Below, piece by piece: positions 37,539-45,642 of a stretch of 63,903 nt of DNA. The notes beneath the pieces were generated by a model. It was not told where the DNA came from and made no database searches. It saw nothing but the letters and a program-made list of their open reading frames with translations. Numbering within the stretch: position 1 is the stretch's first letter; each line of letters starts with the position of its first letter. A program made the translations under genes and the position numbers. Origin of the DNA: Actinomycetota bacterium (GTDB taxonomy: Bacteria; Actinomycetota; Actinomycetes; Nanopelagicales; Nanopelagicaceae); NCBI GenBank assembly GCA_947463725.1, contig CANHRM010000005.1, positions 1 through 63,903 of the forward strand, written 5' to 3'.

Positions 37539-38623
37539 CGGTGCACCAATTTTCTCTCTGGTTCAACAATTTCCTTTTTCGAAATAGCCGAGTCATTCGT
37601 CAGAGCAGCAAACTTTTCCGCATGCGGCAATGAACCTAGTCCGCGCACATAACTACCACTTTCGCTATGCCAGGTGTAGAGCGAATCAACTTCGGGATTT
37701 AGATTCTCAACGCGACCCGTTACGGCAGCTATTTCACTAACTCGACGAACCCCATAACGATCAAGAGTCACATGCACGATCAGGTCAATTGAACTGGCAA
37801 TAGTAGGAGCGATAAAGCGATGTGAAATATTCTCACCAGCTAGCAAGGGCAAGATCTGCAATTTGGCAATCGCATCGCGCGCTGAGTTAGCGTGCAAAGT
37901 ACCCATGCCAGGTAGCCCAGAATTAAGAGCGATTAATAGATCAAGCGCTTCAGACTCGCGAACTTCGCCAACCACGATGCGCGATGGCCGCATGCGCAAA
38001 GATTCCTTAATCAATCTGCGTAGCAAAATTTCACCTTCACCTTGCAGATTCGCACTTCGGGTTTGCATCGCAATTACATCAGGCAGTTGAGGCGCTAATT
38101 CAAATACTTCCTCGATCGTGATCACACGTTCTGCAACTGGAATCGCAGAAACCAGCGCATTTAGCATCGTGGTCTTGCCGGCCTGAGTTCCGCCGCTTAC
38201 TAAAATATTGATGCCGGCAGCAACACTTTGCCGCAGTAGTTCGGCCATCTCAAAAGTCATGACTTCACGTTCGGCTAATTGAGCAAGAGAGATTTTCTGC
38301 AGCAAATGTTTGCGGATATTGACCGCCCAATGTTGCGGAGTTATCTCTGGAATCGCGACATGCAAACGCGACCCGTCGGGCAACCGCGCATCAACAAATG
38401 GCACTGAAAGGTCTAAACGACGCCCACTCCAGAGTAATAACCGCTCAACCAGATTGCGCACTTGTTCAGCACTGAGTAGCAACATGGTTAGCTCGGAGCG
38501 GCCATTTCTAGCTATAAATATGCGCTCGGGTGAATTGATCCAGATTTCTTCAACAGTTGGATCTTGAATGAACTCACTTAACGGCCCAAATACATTCGTT
38601 GCATCAATTGTGGCTTCAGACAT
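37535..38623 (-). CDS. tadA: TadA/CpaF pilus assembly ATPase
   Basis: 362 aa secretion ATPase. Walker A LVSGGTQAGKTTMLNAL, the Asp/His boxes around EEVFELAPQLPDVIAMQTRSANLQGEGE and Walker B RIVVGEVRESEALDLL plus MGTLHANSARDA are all there. TATCTT lies 6 nt before the ATG on the minus strand (leaderless). It heads the pilus series; no prepilin peptidase, TadZ or CpaB gene is found in the window. Confidence 0.93.
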   Translation of the reverse strand: MSEATIDATNVFGPLSEFIQDPTVEEIWINSPERIFIARNGRSELTMLLLSAEQVRNLVERLLLWSGRRLDLSVPFVDARLPDGSRLHVAIPEITPQHWAVNIRKHLLQKISLAQLAEREVMTFEMAELLRQSVAAGINILVSGGTQAGKTTMLNALVSAIPVAERVITIEEVFELAPQLPDVIAMQTRSANLQGEGEILLRRLIKESLRMRPSRIVVGEVRESEALDLLIALNSGLPGMGTLHANSARDAIAKLQILPLLAGENISHRFIAPTIASSIDLIVHVTLDRYGVRRVSEIAAVTGRVENLNPEVDSLYTWHSESGSYVRGLGSLPHAEKFAALTNDSAISKKEIVEPERKLVHR

Positions 38624-38840
38624 GAAATGAAGATAGTTAGCAATTCACTAAGCGATTTGGCTCATGAGAAATTCTGTGGACGAACTAACTTCACTTTTAA
38701 ATTTTTTAAGCGAGAGAAACCTGTCGAGAACTTATACACACAAATTAGTCGTGGCAATTTCTATGAGAGCTAAAGAACATAAGTTCCGCAATGTGTTGTG
38801 ACCCCTAAATGCTGCCGAGTAATCGGTGGACTTTCATCTG

Positions 38841-38866
38841 TCGAGTCTTTCCTCGATCTATAGATG
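38841..38866 (+). promoter_or_regulatory. Hairpin and palindrome in the leader of the small-peptide gene
   Basis: TCGAG-TCTTTC-CTCGA (38841-38856) can form a hairpin; ATCTATAGAT (38857-38866) is a perfect palindrome immediately before the ribosome site. Either may control the short ORF at 38883. Confidence 0.4.
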
Positions 38867-38882
38867 AGAGGGGGTGATGCCA

Positions 38883-38993
38883 ATGGATCCAAGTGCAAAC
38901 TGGACCCAAATTGCGGTGACTTTGATTAAGTCTATTTTCGAGTATTTGTCGAGAAAAGGCCAAAGTCGCCGCGATAACGGCGACTCTGGGTAA
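38883..38993 (+). CDS. Small amphipathic peptide, 36 aa (family copy 1)
   Basis: ATG 38883 is preceded by GAGAGGGGG (8 nt spacing); an in-frame ATG at 38877 is too close to it. The peptide begins MDPSANWTQIAVTLIKSIFE, an amphipathic helix, followed by YLSRKGQSRRDNGDSG, a basic then mixed tail. A hairpin inside the gene (GTCGCCG/CGGCGAC) covers the tail codons. A terminator follows at 39011. It aligns without gaps with the peptide at 45190-45306 (Trp7, Lys16, Asp31 shared; hydrophobic pattern shared). No signal peptide. It could be a membrane-active peptide (bacteriocin- or toxin-like) or a regulator; function unknown. Confidence 0.6.
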   Translation: MDPSANWTQIAVTLIKSIFEYLSRKGQSRRDNGDSG

Positions 38994-39010
38994 AACCAGG
39001 GCAGAACACG

Positions 39011-39048
39011 AAAGAGCCCCTCGGGATTTTAATCTCGAGGGGCTCTTT
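39011..39048. terminator. Bidirectional intrinsic terminator after the small-peptide gene
   Basis: AAAGAGCCCCTCG... and ...CGAGGGGCTCTTT (39011-39048) form a long, nearly perfect stem, A-rich left and T-rich right. Confidence 0.9.
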
Positions 39049-39072
39049 CTATCACGAATAAGAACAGTAACG

Positions 39073-39118
39073 CAATAGTTTGTAAAGAAAGTTGTGCGTT
39101 TAGAAAAACTACTTTCTG
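39073..39118 (-). repeat. 46-bp element, copy C
   Basis: Read on the minus strand from 39118: CAGAAAGTAGTTTTTCTAAA then CGCACA, nine variable bases, then ACAAACTATTG. Copies A (45072-45117) and B (45537-45562, partial) share it. Orientation is opposite to the small-peptide gene and the element starts 80 bp past its stop. The gap 38624-39252 otherwise holds only the items listed. Confidence 0.8.
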
Positions 39119-39252
39119 AAGCACGATGTTACTTAATGTAACTTAAATCAAATACTTTTAGGTCAAGTTATAAACCCTGCTCACAAAAGATTTACAAAAC
39201 AATAATGGTCGCACATTTCTAAGTGGCCATTGTTGCTTTTTAGCTTAGATTG

Positions 39253-41079
39253 TTAAACCGCAAACTTAGTGAACTTGAAGTCACGTACCAATGTCACTGG
39301 CGCTTTTGAAAGACCAACGACTGAATACGAAATCGTGCAAGTACCAGATGCGATTGCATGAACTGTGAGCTGTGCTTCAACTTTGCAAACAGCGGGGGTT
39401 GAAGAAGTAGCCGAAGCGCTAACAACTGTTGGGTTAGGTAACTTCAAATAAGCGCTAGTTGCTGGATCCTTGAGTGCATCAAACTTATTTAGCGCAGTCT
39501 TCATACGATCGTCTTCACCTTCGATAAAAACATTCTCATTGATCCAGGCAAATAACTTAGGCAACTGAGTAGCCATTTGATCTGCCAGTGAGGTAGTTGA
39601 ACTCGCAGCACCAGTGAGTGCGGGAAGCACCGCGCTAGTTTTAAAGGTAAGTGACTTTGATTCACCAACACCATCATCACTTACTGCGTAGATGGAAATT
39701 GTGTATGAAGTATTTGGCGTTAGATTTCTAATACGACCATTCCAGCTACTTGAGAAGGCACCGTAATTAAATGGTCCTGGATAGTAAGCGGCAGACCCAG
39801 TAAATAAAACGGAGCCGATGTTACTTCCAGTCCAAAGAATCTTGCCCCCAGTGCCGGTTCCATCATCTACGAATGAAAGTGCTGAAAGGGAGGCAACAAC
39901 TAGCGGTGTAGTAGTTGCCGAATTAGAAGTAGCTGCCGCGGAAGTTCCGATCGCATTTGTAGCAGTTACTGAAAATGTGTAAGCAGTACCTGGTTGCAGG
40001 GCATCAAAGTTAAAGGTTCCCCCGGTTGCTTGCGTAAGAGTCTTTGTTATACCGCCAGGAGAAGAGGTGGCGGTGTAAGAAGTAACCGCAGACCCATTAT
40101 TTGATGAAGGAGCTCCGAAACTAACTGTTGCACTTCGCTTACCGGTAGCGGTAGCTACGACTGAAGTTGGGGCCGAAGGTGCGCCCACTGTTGTTATTGA
40201 ATTGGAAGCACTCGATGCCGTACCAGGACCCGCTGAGTTAGTAGCCGTCACGGTAAATGTGTAAGAAGTACCGGCAGTTAAACCAGTCATTGCAATAGTG
40301 CCGCTTGTTGCTTGCGAGATAGAACCGGTAATTCCACCAGGAGATGAAGTTGCGGTGTATGAAGTAATTGTTGCGCCGCCATTAGAAACTGGTGCCGTAA
40401 ATGAAACGTTGGCAGTTGTCGCACCAGTTGATGTCGCAGTTACTGAAGTTGGCGCTCCTGGTGCCGTTGTTGCACCGGCTCCAACTACAAAATTCGTAAG
40501 CTCCACCCAAGAGGTGACTGTTCCGCTACCTAAAGAGAATGTTCCATTGGTGTTAATTGTTATGCGAGCACCGGTACCTGAAGTCACAGGAACTCGGACA
40601 CGTAAAACACCAGAAGATGCGGTGTAATTTAGCTGTATAAATGGTTCAAATGCTCGATTTGCTTTTTGCATGTAACAACTTCCAACAGCTGTTCCTGATG
40701 GACAAATTCCTTGGAGAATTGCCGAACCACCCGAGTAGATATCGGACGTACCCTGGTACCCGTAACCAGCTGACATATTTATTGTTTTGTCATATCCCGT
40801 TTCAGGTGTACTTGGAATTCCTAACGCAGCAGAATAAAACATCTCATTTATATTCGCCACTGAAAAGGAACGTCCTCCAAAATCAAAAATAACAGCATCG
40901 TTAGCGCTTGAGCTAAAGCCGCCAAGAGTTAGTTTGTTTGCTGAACTTGAATTGATATTTACACTTCCAGAAACTGTTACATCTACGCCACCTACAGTTG
41001 CTGCTTGGCTCGGCGTAGCAAATAAGAAAGAGGATGCTGCTATTGATAACACAGCCAGAATTCGTAGTGACTTTTTCAT
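39253..41079 (-). CDS. Secreted surface protein with FN3 repeats
   Basis: 608 aa. Signal peptide MKKSLRILAVLSIAASSFLF with cleavage near PSQAA. An N-terminal domain (about residues 28-200) with two cysteines (ICPSGTAVGSCYMQ) is followed by two closely similar fibronectin-III domains (about 205-295 and 300-390; both with TSYTATSSPGGIT) and a third, diverged one (about 395-480). The C-terminal 120 residues are unclassified. CTGGAGAG precedes the ATG. Likely cell-surface or adhesive; an anchor is not obvious. Confidence 0.85.
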   Translation of the reverse strand: MKKSLRILAVLSIAASSFLFATPSQAATVGGVDVTVSGSVNINSSSANKLTLGGFSSSANDAVIFDFGGRSFSVANINEMFYSAALGIPSTPETGYDKTINMSAGYGYQGTSDIYSGGSAILQGICPSGTAVGSCYMQKANRAFEPFIQLNYTASSGVLRVRVPVTSGTGARITINTNGTFSLGSGTVTSWVELTNFVVGAGATTAPGAPTSVTATSTGATTANVSFTAPVSNGGATITSYTATSSPGGITGSISQATSGTIAMTGLTAGTSYTFTVTATNSAGPGTASSASNSITTVGAPSAPTSVVATATGKRSATVSFGAPSSNNGSAVTSYTATSSPGGITKTLTQATGGTFNFDALQPGTAYTFSVTATNAIGTSAAATSNSATTTPLVVASLSALSFVDDGTGTGGKILWTGSNIGSVLFTGSAAYYPGPFNYGAFSSSWNGRIRNLTPNTSYTISIYAVSDDGVGESKSLTFKTSAVLPALTGAASSTTSLADQMATQLPKLFAWINENVFIEGEDDRMKTALNKFDALKDPATSAYLKLPNPTVVSASATSSTPAVCKVEAQLTVHAIASGTCTISYSVVGLSKAPVTLVRDFKFTKFAV

Positions 41080-41162
41080 AGTTAATTCTCTCCAGTACTA
41101 CATTTAAAGTTTTCTGCTACTCGGGCAATTGCGCTCTGTAATTGCAAAACAGGACTTCCCAA

Positions 41163-41226
41163 CTGAGTGGTGTCACTCAGCCAATATTCTGAGAATCCTA
41201 AGGGGATAACCCTTAGGCATCACCCC
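41163..41226 (-). promoter_or_regulatory. Two hairpins in the leader of the FN3 surface-protein gene
   Basis: CTGAGTG-GTGT-CACTCAG (41163-41180) and CCTAAGGG-GATAA-CCCTTAGG (41197-41217) are perfect stems, 85-140 bp upstream of the start at 41079. GGGGTGATGCC (41226-41216, minus) is identical to 11 bases at the start region of the small-peptide gene (38871-38881). No T-run follows either hairpin on the minus strand. The rest of the 41080-41420 gap is unassigned. Confidence 0.4.
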
Positions 41227-41420
41227 GAAAACTCGCATAACGACTTGATTGAGGGGCAAGCCCAAGCGCATACCTTGCTGATTCCTGTCGGCACCTCGAG
41301 CCAAGCCCACCAAGCCCAGCCAAACGCTGCTTCGTAATCGTTAACTTCCCGTTACCTGACCTCGCCCTTTCAGGCCCGCTTACATATCTATTAGGCGCTG
41401 TCCTGACTATTTTTAGCCCT

Positions 41421-43820
41421 ATGAGAACCCATACTTTTAAATCATCCTCCGCCCACAAAACCATCTGGCAGCGCGCATTCGCACTCGTTGCGATCGCTGT
41501 TATGGCAGCCATTGGTCTGCCTGCAATCGCAACAGCTGCCAACCCAGCCACCGTGAAATTAACTGTTCACTACCAACGCCCTGCTGCTGATTACGCGACT
41601 TGGGAACTTTGGTTATGGCGCAACGTTGGTTCAGGTGCCGATGCCGAAGTTGATAAGAATGGCGTTAAGTTCACTGGCGATGACGATTTCGGAAAAGTTG
41701 TAACTGTTGATGTTACGAGTATGGATAAGTATGAAAACATCGGAATCATTGTTCGTAAAGGGGAATGGTTAGCTAAAGATGTTAGTGCTGATCGCTTCAT
41801 CACCAAGTTCGGAGCCGATGGCAAAGCTGAGATCTGGTTACGTCAAGGCGACCCAGTTATTTATTACGAGAAGCCAACAGGCGAAGTTGCTGTTCCTGCC
41901 GGCAGCAAGTTAGCAAAACTTTATGATTCAGCAGATTTCACTGCGAAGTACACATACACCGGCAACGATCTTGGTAACACATATAGCAAGACCGAAACCA
42001 AAATGCGTGTGTGGGCACCAACAGCCACTGCAGTAAAGGTTGTCACTTATTCAAAGCAAGACAGCACACTTGCTGAAGGTGTTGAAACTGAAATGACAGC
42101 CGATGTAAACGGAACTTGGATTGCCAAGATCTCAGGAGATAAAGAAGGTTTGATTTATAACTACCGAGTCACTGTTGATGGCAACACCAATGAAGCAGTT
42201 GACCCATATGTTCGTGCCACCACACTTAATGGTGCGCGCGGAGTTGTTATTGATCTAGCCAAGACCAACCCAGCAAACTGGAAGAAAACTAAGCCAGCAT
42301 TTAGCGGCAAAGCAACCGATGCAGTTATCTATGAACTGCACGTGCGCGATCTTTCAATGGATGCCTCAAGTGGAATTCCTGCGGCTCACAAGGGTAAGTT
42401 CTTAGCTTTTACCGATCTAAACACCACAAATAACGGCCAAAAGACAGGTGTTTCAGCGATTAAAGACTTAGGCGTTACTCACGTTGAGTTGCTGCCAATC
42501 TTTGACTTCGCATCGGTTAACGAAGCCGACCCATCATTTAACTGGGGCTATGACCCAATGAACTACAACGTTCCAGAAGGTTCATATAGCTCGGACCCAG
42601 CTAAGCCAACTGCTCGCATCACAGAGTTAAAGCAAGCAATTCAAGCGATGCACGATCAGAAGTTGCGTGTGAACATGGACGTTGTTTATAACCACGTTTA
42701 TAACGCAGGTAACTTCAGCCAAGAAGCAATCGTGCCGGGATATTTCTTCCGCACTGATGAAACTGGCACCATGACAAATGGCAGTGGATGTGGAAACGAT
42801 GTCGCATCTGAACGCCCAATGGTTCGCAAATTTATTGTTGACTCAGTTAAGTACTGGGCCAGTGAATATAACCTCGATGGTTTCCGTTTCGACTTAATGG
42901 GCTTGATGGATATTCAGACAATTAACGAGGTAACTGCAGCTCTTAAGGTGATTGATCCAACCATCATCGTTATCGGTGAAGGCTGGAACATGGGCACTTT
43001 GCCGGATGATCAAAAAGCTAATCAAGTAAACATTGCGAAATTAAACAACGTCGCACATTTCAATGATCAAATTCGCGATGGTCTAAAAGGCTCAGTTTTC
43101 AATTCAACTGATACTGGTTGGGCAACTGGCAAGATCAGCGCAGCAAGTGACGTAGTTGCTGGCATCGTTGGAAATATTGATTACAGCGCGGCTTTCTTAA
43201 CGAAGTGGACAACCACATCTCCTGCGCAATCAGTTAACTATGTTGAGTCACATGACAACTTGTCATTGGCCGACAAACTAACTGCCAGCGTTAAGGGCAT
43301 TAGCCCTGCTGGAGTTGCGCAATTAAGCCAGTTCGCATCGTCAATCGTATTTTTATCGCAAGGTGTGCCATTCCTACAGGCTGGCCAAGAGTTCTTGCGT
43401 TCAAAAAATGGCAATGACAACAGCTATAGCGCAGATGATGCAACTAACTCGTTGAAGTGGTCTACCAAAATTAAATACGTCGCCACAACCAAGTATTACC
43501 AGGGGCTATTCGCACTTCGCGCTGCTCACCCAGCATTCCGCATGAATACAACCGCTGCAGTTAAGGCGAACTTGAAGTTCCTCAGAACTACTAATGATGT
43601 AATCGCATATTCAATAAACGGTAAGGCCGTTAAGGATAAGGCGAACACAATTGTGGTAATTCATAATCCAAACGCAGGCGCCACAACAGTGACACTGCCA
43701 AATGCCAAGAAGTGGGCGATCGTAGTTAAGGGCGGCGTTGCCGGCACCAAGACAATTGAATCAATCACTGCTGGCAAAGTTAGTGTTGCAGGTCAGACCA
43801 CAATGGTGCTGACTCAGTAA
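41421..43820 (+). CDS. pulA: Secreted type I pullulanase (GH13)
   Basis: 799 aa. Signal peptide about residues 1-40 (ALVAIAVMAAIGLPAIATAA). A starch-binding CBM41-like domain (KLTVHYQRPAADYATWELWLW) is followed by a CBM48-type domain (MRVWAPTATAVKVVTYSKQ) and the GH13 barrel: FNWGYDPMNYNVPEGSYS (pullulanase YNWGYDP box), DVVYNH, GFRFDLMG (nucleophile Asp), VIGEGWNMG (acid Glu) and VESHDN. It cuts alpha-1,6 bonds in external alpha-glucans. A terminator follows at 43844. Confidence 0.95.
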   Translation: MRTHTFKSSSAHKTIWQRAFALVAIAVMAAIGLPAIATAANPATVKLTVHYQRPAADYATWELWLWRNVGSGADAEVDKNGVKFTGDDDFGKVVTVDVTSMDKYENIGIIVRKGEWLAKDVSADRFITKFGADGKAEIWLRQGDPVIYYEKPTGEVAVPAGSKLAKLYDSADFTAKYTYTGNDLGNTYSKTETKMRVWAPTATAVKVVTYSKQDSTLAEGVETEMTADVNGTWIAKISGDKEGLIYNYRVTVDGNTNEAVDPYVRATTLNGARGVVIDLAKTNPANWKKTKPAFSGKATDAVIYELHVRDLSMDASSGIPAAHKGKFLAFTDLNTTNNGQKTGVSAIKDLGVTHVELLPIFDFASVNEADPSFNWGYDPMNYNVPEGSYSSDPAKPTARITELKQAIQAMHDQKLRVNMDVVYNHVYNAGNFSQEAIVPGYFFRTDETGTMTNGSGCGNDVASERPMVRKFIVDSVKYWASEYNLDGFRFDLMGLMDIQTINEVTAALKVIDPTIIVIGEGWNMGTLPDDQKANQVNIAKLNNVAHFNDQIRDGLKGSVFNSTDTGWATGKISAASDVVAGIVGNIDYSAAFLTKWTTTSPAQSVNYVESHDNLSLADKLTASVKGISPAGVAQLSQFASSIVFLSQGVPFLQAGQEFLRSKNGNDNSYSADDATNSLKWSTKIKYVATTKYYQGLFALRAAHPAFRMNTTAAVKANLKFLRTTNDVIAYSINGKAVKDKANTIVVIHNPNAGATTVTLPNAKKWAIVVKGGVAGTKTIESITAGKVSVAGQTTMVLTQ

Positions 43821-43843
43821 TTACTTACTTCAAAGTTCTAGAG

Positions 43844-43885
43844 AAGTGGCTCGCATCTAAATGGTGCGGGCCACTTTTATTTTGT
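43844..43885 (+). terminator. Intrinsic terminator after pulA
   Basis: AAGTGGC-T-CGCA (43844-43855) pairs with TGCG-G-GCCACTT (43865-43876); TTATTTTG follows. Confidence 0.85.
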
Positions 43886-43977
43886 CAGTCGCATATATCT
43901 GACTGGATTGCCTCATTTGATTTTGGCTCGGTAGGGCTTTAGTTGCGCGAGCCGCTGTATTCGACACATAGGTAACG

Positions 43978-43983
43978 TAAAAT
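43978..43983 (+). promoter_or_regulatory. -10 box giving a probable leaderless rhomboid mRNA
   Basis: TAAAAT, then CAGATT (6 nt), then ATG 43990; no Shine-Dalgarno. Confidence 0.55.
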
Positions 43984-43989
43984 CAGATT

Positions 43990-45030
43990 ATGAGCATGAG
44001 TACTTGTGAGTGCGGTCAGCCGCTAGCGCTAGATGATATTAAGTGCCCGAAGTGCGGCAAGAAATTCACCATTGAGCCACGTTTCACAGGATTTGAGATT
44101 CCGGAACCACCGATTGATCAATGGCGAGAAGAGCTTTCGATTAAACGTAAATTCTCAGATGAAAGTTTGGCTGAGGTAAAGCGCGAGGCGGAAAAGCGTC
44201 AGAAGAATAAGGGCAAGCGTTCGCCAGCTAAATCAAGTGATAAAAAGAGCTCACCTTTTGCAAATATAAAGCGAAAAACAAGGCAACGCGATTACTCACC
44301 ATCATTTAGCAGCAACTCACGTACCAATTGGCCAGCACTTGCGCTTACATTGATCGTATTAGTCTCGAGCGTTAAGTTAATTGATGCCAATTCGATCTAT
44401 TTTACTTCGAACCCAAATTATTTACCTATCGGTTTAGTAGCTTTAACATCACTAATTAGCATCTTTGCTTTCATTAATCGCAATTTCTTCGAAGCCTGGC
44501 TTTTCAAAGTCGGTGAGATTTCACAAGGGCGGCAATACTGGCGCCTATTAACTAGCGGATTCTTGCACGTTGATTTCTTCCACTTAATTTTCAATATGTA
44601 TGCGCTCTTTTCATTCGCATTCTATGCCGGAGAAATCTTCAATGATTACTACGGTTACTCAGGCCCAGCCACATTCGCTGTTTTCTATCTAGCTGCAATA
44701 TTTTTCTCTGACCTGCCAAGTCTTGTGATGCACCGCAAAAATCCGCAGTACTCAAGTGCTGGTGCATCTGGTGCGATATCTGCCTTAATCGCTTTCGTAG
44801 TGATAGTTAGACCAGATACTCAAGTTGGTTTTGGGGCAGCTCCTGGCCTAGGTGGTGGAACAGCAGTAGATGGAACTACGGTTGCGATTCCCGGATTGCT
44901 CTACTTAGTTATCTACTTAGCTATTTCGGTTATTTTCACCTTTAGAAAGAATTCGCAAATAAATCATTTGGCGCACTTCGCAGGTGCTGTCTTTGGTTTG
45001 CTAGTTGGATTAGCGATTTTAGGCAGCTAA
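43990..45030 (+). CDS. Rhomboid family intramembrane serine protease with N-terminal zinc ribbon
   Basis: 346 aa. Residues 1-26 carry C-x-C...C-P-K-C (Cys6, Cys8, Cys19, Cys22), a zinc ribbon. A charged linker (60-110) leads to the rhomboid domain: HVDFFHLIFNMYALFSF, the catalytic serine in SSAGASGAISAL and the catalytic histidine in NHLAHFAGAVFGLLVG. A long insertion with GAAPGLGGGTAVDGTT separates the last helices. In mycobacteria a rhomboid sits next to murI; here it is elsewhere. Substrates unknown. Confidence 0.92.
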   Translation: MSMSTCECGQPLALDDIKCPKCGKKFTIEPRFTGFEIPEPPIDQWREELSIKRKFSDESLAEVKREAEKRQKNKGKRSPAKSSDKKSSPFANIKRKTRQRDYSPSFSSNSRTNWPALALTLIVLVSSVKLIDANSIYFTSNPNYLPIGLVALTSLISIFAFINRNFFEAWLFKVGEISQGRQYWRLLTSGFLHVDFFHLIFNMYALFSFAFYAGEIFNDYYGYSGPATFAVFYLAAIFFSDLPSLVMHRKNPQYSSAGASGAISALIAFVVIVRPDTQVGFGAAPGLGGGTAVDGTTVAIPGLLYLVIYLAISVIFTFRKNSQINHLAHFAGAVFGLLVGLAILGS

Positions 45031-45071
45031 AAGAGAGGCATTGCTTAGCTACGCATAGTAGTTTCATAAAA

Positions 45072-45117
45072 CAGAAAGTAATTTTCCAAAACGCACACCA
45101 ACTCACACAAACTATTG
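45072..45117 (+). repeat. 46-bp element, copy A
   Basis: CAGAAAGTAATTTTCCAAAA, then CGCACA, nine variable bases and ACAAACTATTG. Same length and spacing as copy C; orientation is opposite to the small-peptide gene at 45190-45306, whose stop is 72 bp away. Confidence 0.8.
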
Positions 45118-45152
45118 TTCAGCAATAACAATTGGTGGTTAAATAGGCCATG

Positions 45153-45180
45153 CAGAGAGCGTAAGCCCCCTGCATGACTT
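45153..45180. repeat. Hairpin downstream of the second small-peptide gene
   Basis: CATGCAG and CTGCATG, near 45148-45176, form a 7-bp stem with a 14-nt loop. It takes the place of the terminator in copy 1 but has no T-run on the minus strand, so termination here is uncertain. Confidence 0.4.
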
Positions 45181-45189
45181 GTTCGGTCA

Positions 45190-45306
45190 TTAACTTATGT
45201 GGTCTTCCCGTCCATCACGTGGGCGGGATTTCCTTTTCTCAAAGTGTTTAAGCAAAGCTTTTAACGCTTCGAGAATGAACTTAAGCCATAAGGCTAGTTC
45301 GCTCAT
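45190..45306 (-). CDS. Small amphipathic peptide, 38 aa (family copy 2)
   Basis: ATG 45306 has an ideal AAGGAG (45312-45317) 5 nt upstream. The peptide starts MSELALWLKFILEALKALLK, a strikingly amphipathic helix with Leu/Ile/Phe on one face and Lys/Glu on the other, and continues HFEKRKSRPRDGREDHIS. Trp7, Lys16 and the Arg30-Asp31 pair are at the same positions as, or next to, those in the 36-aa peptide at 38883 (Trp7, Lys16, Arg30, Asp31). A hairpin again covers the codons of the R-x-R-D-G tail (CCCGCC/GGACGGG). No signal peptide. Membrane-active peptide, toxin or regulator are all possible; function unknown. Confidence 0.65.
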   Translation of the reverse strand: MSELALWLKFILEALKALLKHFEKRKSRPRDGREDHIS

Positions 45307-45330
45307 AAATTCTCCTTTCTCAACTATCTA

Positions 45331-45368
45331 CCTTGATTGCGCAAGGAATCTTTGGCGTCTGCCAAAGA
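45331..45368 (-). promoter_or_regulatory. Two hairpins in the leader of the second small-peptide gene
   Basis: TCTTTGGC-GTCT-GCCAAAGA (45349-45368) is a perfect 8-bp stem; CCTTG-ATTGCG-CAAGG (45331-45346) lies between it and the ribosome site. Structured leaders before a short ORF are seen with type I toxins, among others. Confidence 0.45.
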
Positions 45369-45516
45369 AAGTTGAACCAATAGCCACAGCAATTGGCGCA
45401 TCTTGAAAGCGTTGAGATTAGAAACCGAACACCAGCGAAGTTAGTGCAAATAAAATTAGTTAAATGTTTCGATTTGATTTGCTGTGCATGAGAATTTGTG
45501 TGAATAGTTTTTACTA

Positions 45517-45562
45517 CAGAAAGTAATTTCAAGAAACAGAAAGTAGTTTTGCAAATCGCACA
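45517..45562 (+). repeat. 46-bp element, copy B (doubled head, missing tail)
   Basis: CAGAAAGTAGTTTTGCAAAT then CGCACA (45537-45562) matches copies A and C; the ACAAACTATTG end is absent. An extra head, CAGAAAGTAATTTC, lies exactly 20 bp upstream (45517-45530). Confidence 0.75.
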
Positions 45563-45604
45563 AAAAACATTGCACTGCAATACTTTTGCCTGATAGAAAT
45601 AGCC

Positions 45605-45642
45605 TCAGTTTGTACTTGGATCCATTGGCATCACCTCCTCTC
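45605..45642 (-). pseudogene. Remnant of a third small-peptide cassette
   Basis: Minus strand 45642-45606 matches 38867-38902 (ribosome site, ATG and first six codons of the 36-aa peptide gene) at all but two of about 36 bases. The frame reads MDPSTN and then TGA at the codon that is Trp in copy 1. The rest of the gene and the terminator are missing; element copy B follows after 43 bp. The 10-bp inverted repeat CTATATCGGT/ACCGATATAG (45642-45651/45661-45670) lies just upstream. Confidence 0.7.

Noticed and set aside
38732-38740. DnaA-box-like TTATACACA before the small-peptide gene
   Set aside because: Single site, one mismatch to consensus, no cluster and no dnaA/dnaN nearby, so not an origin.
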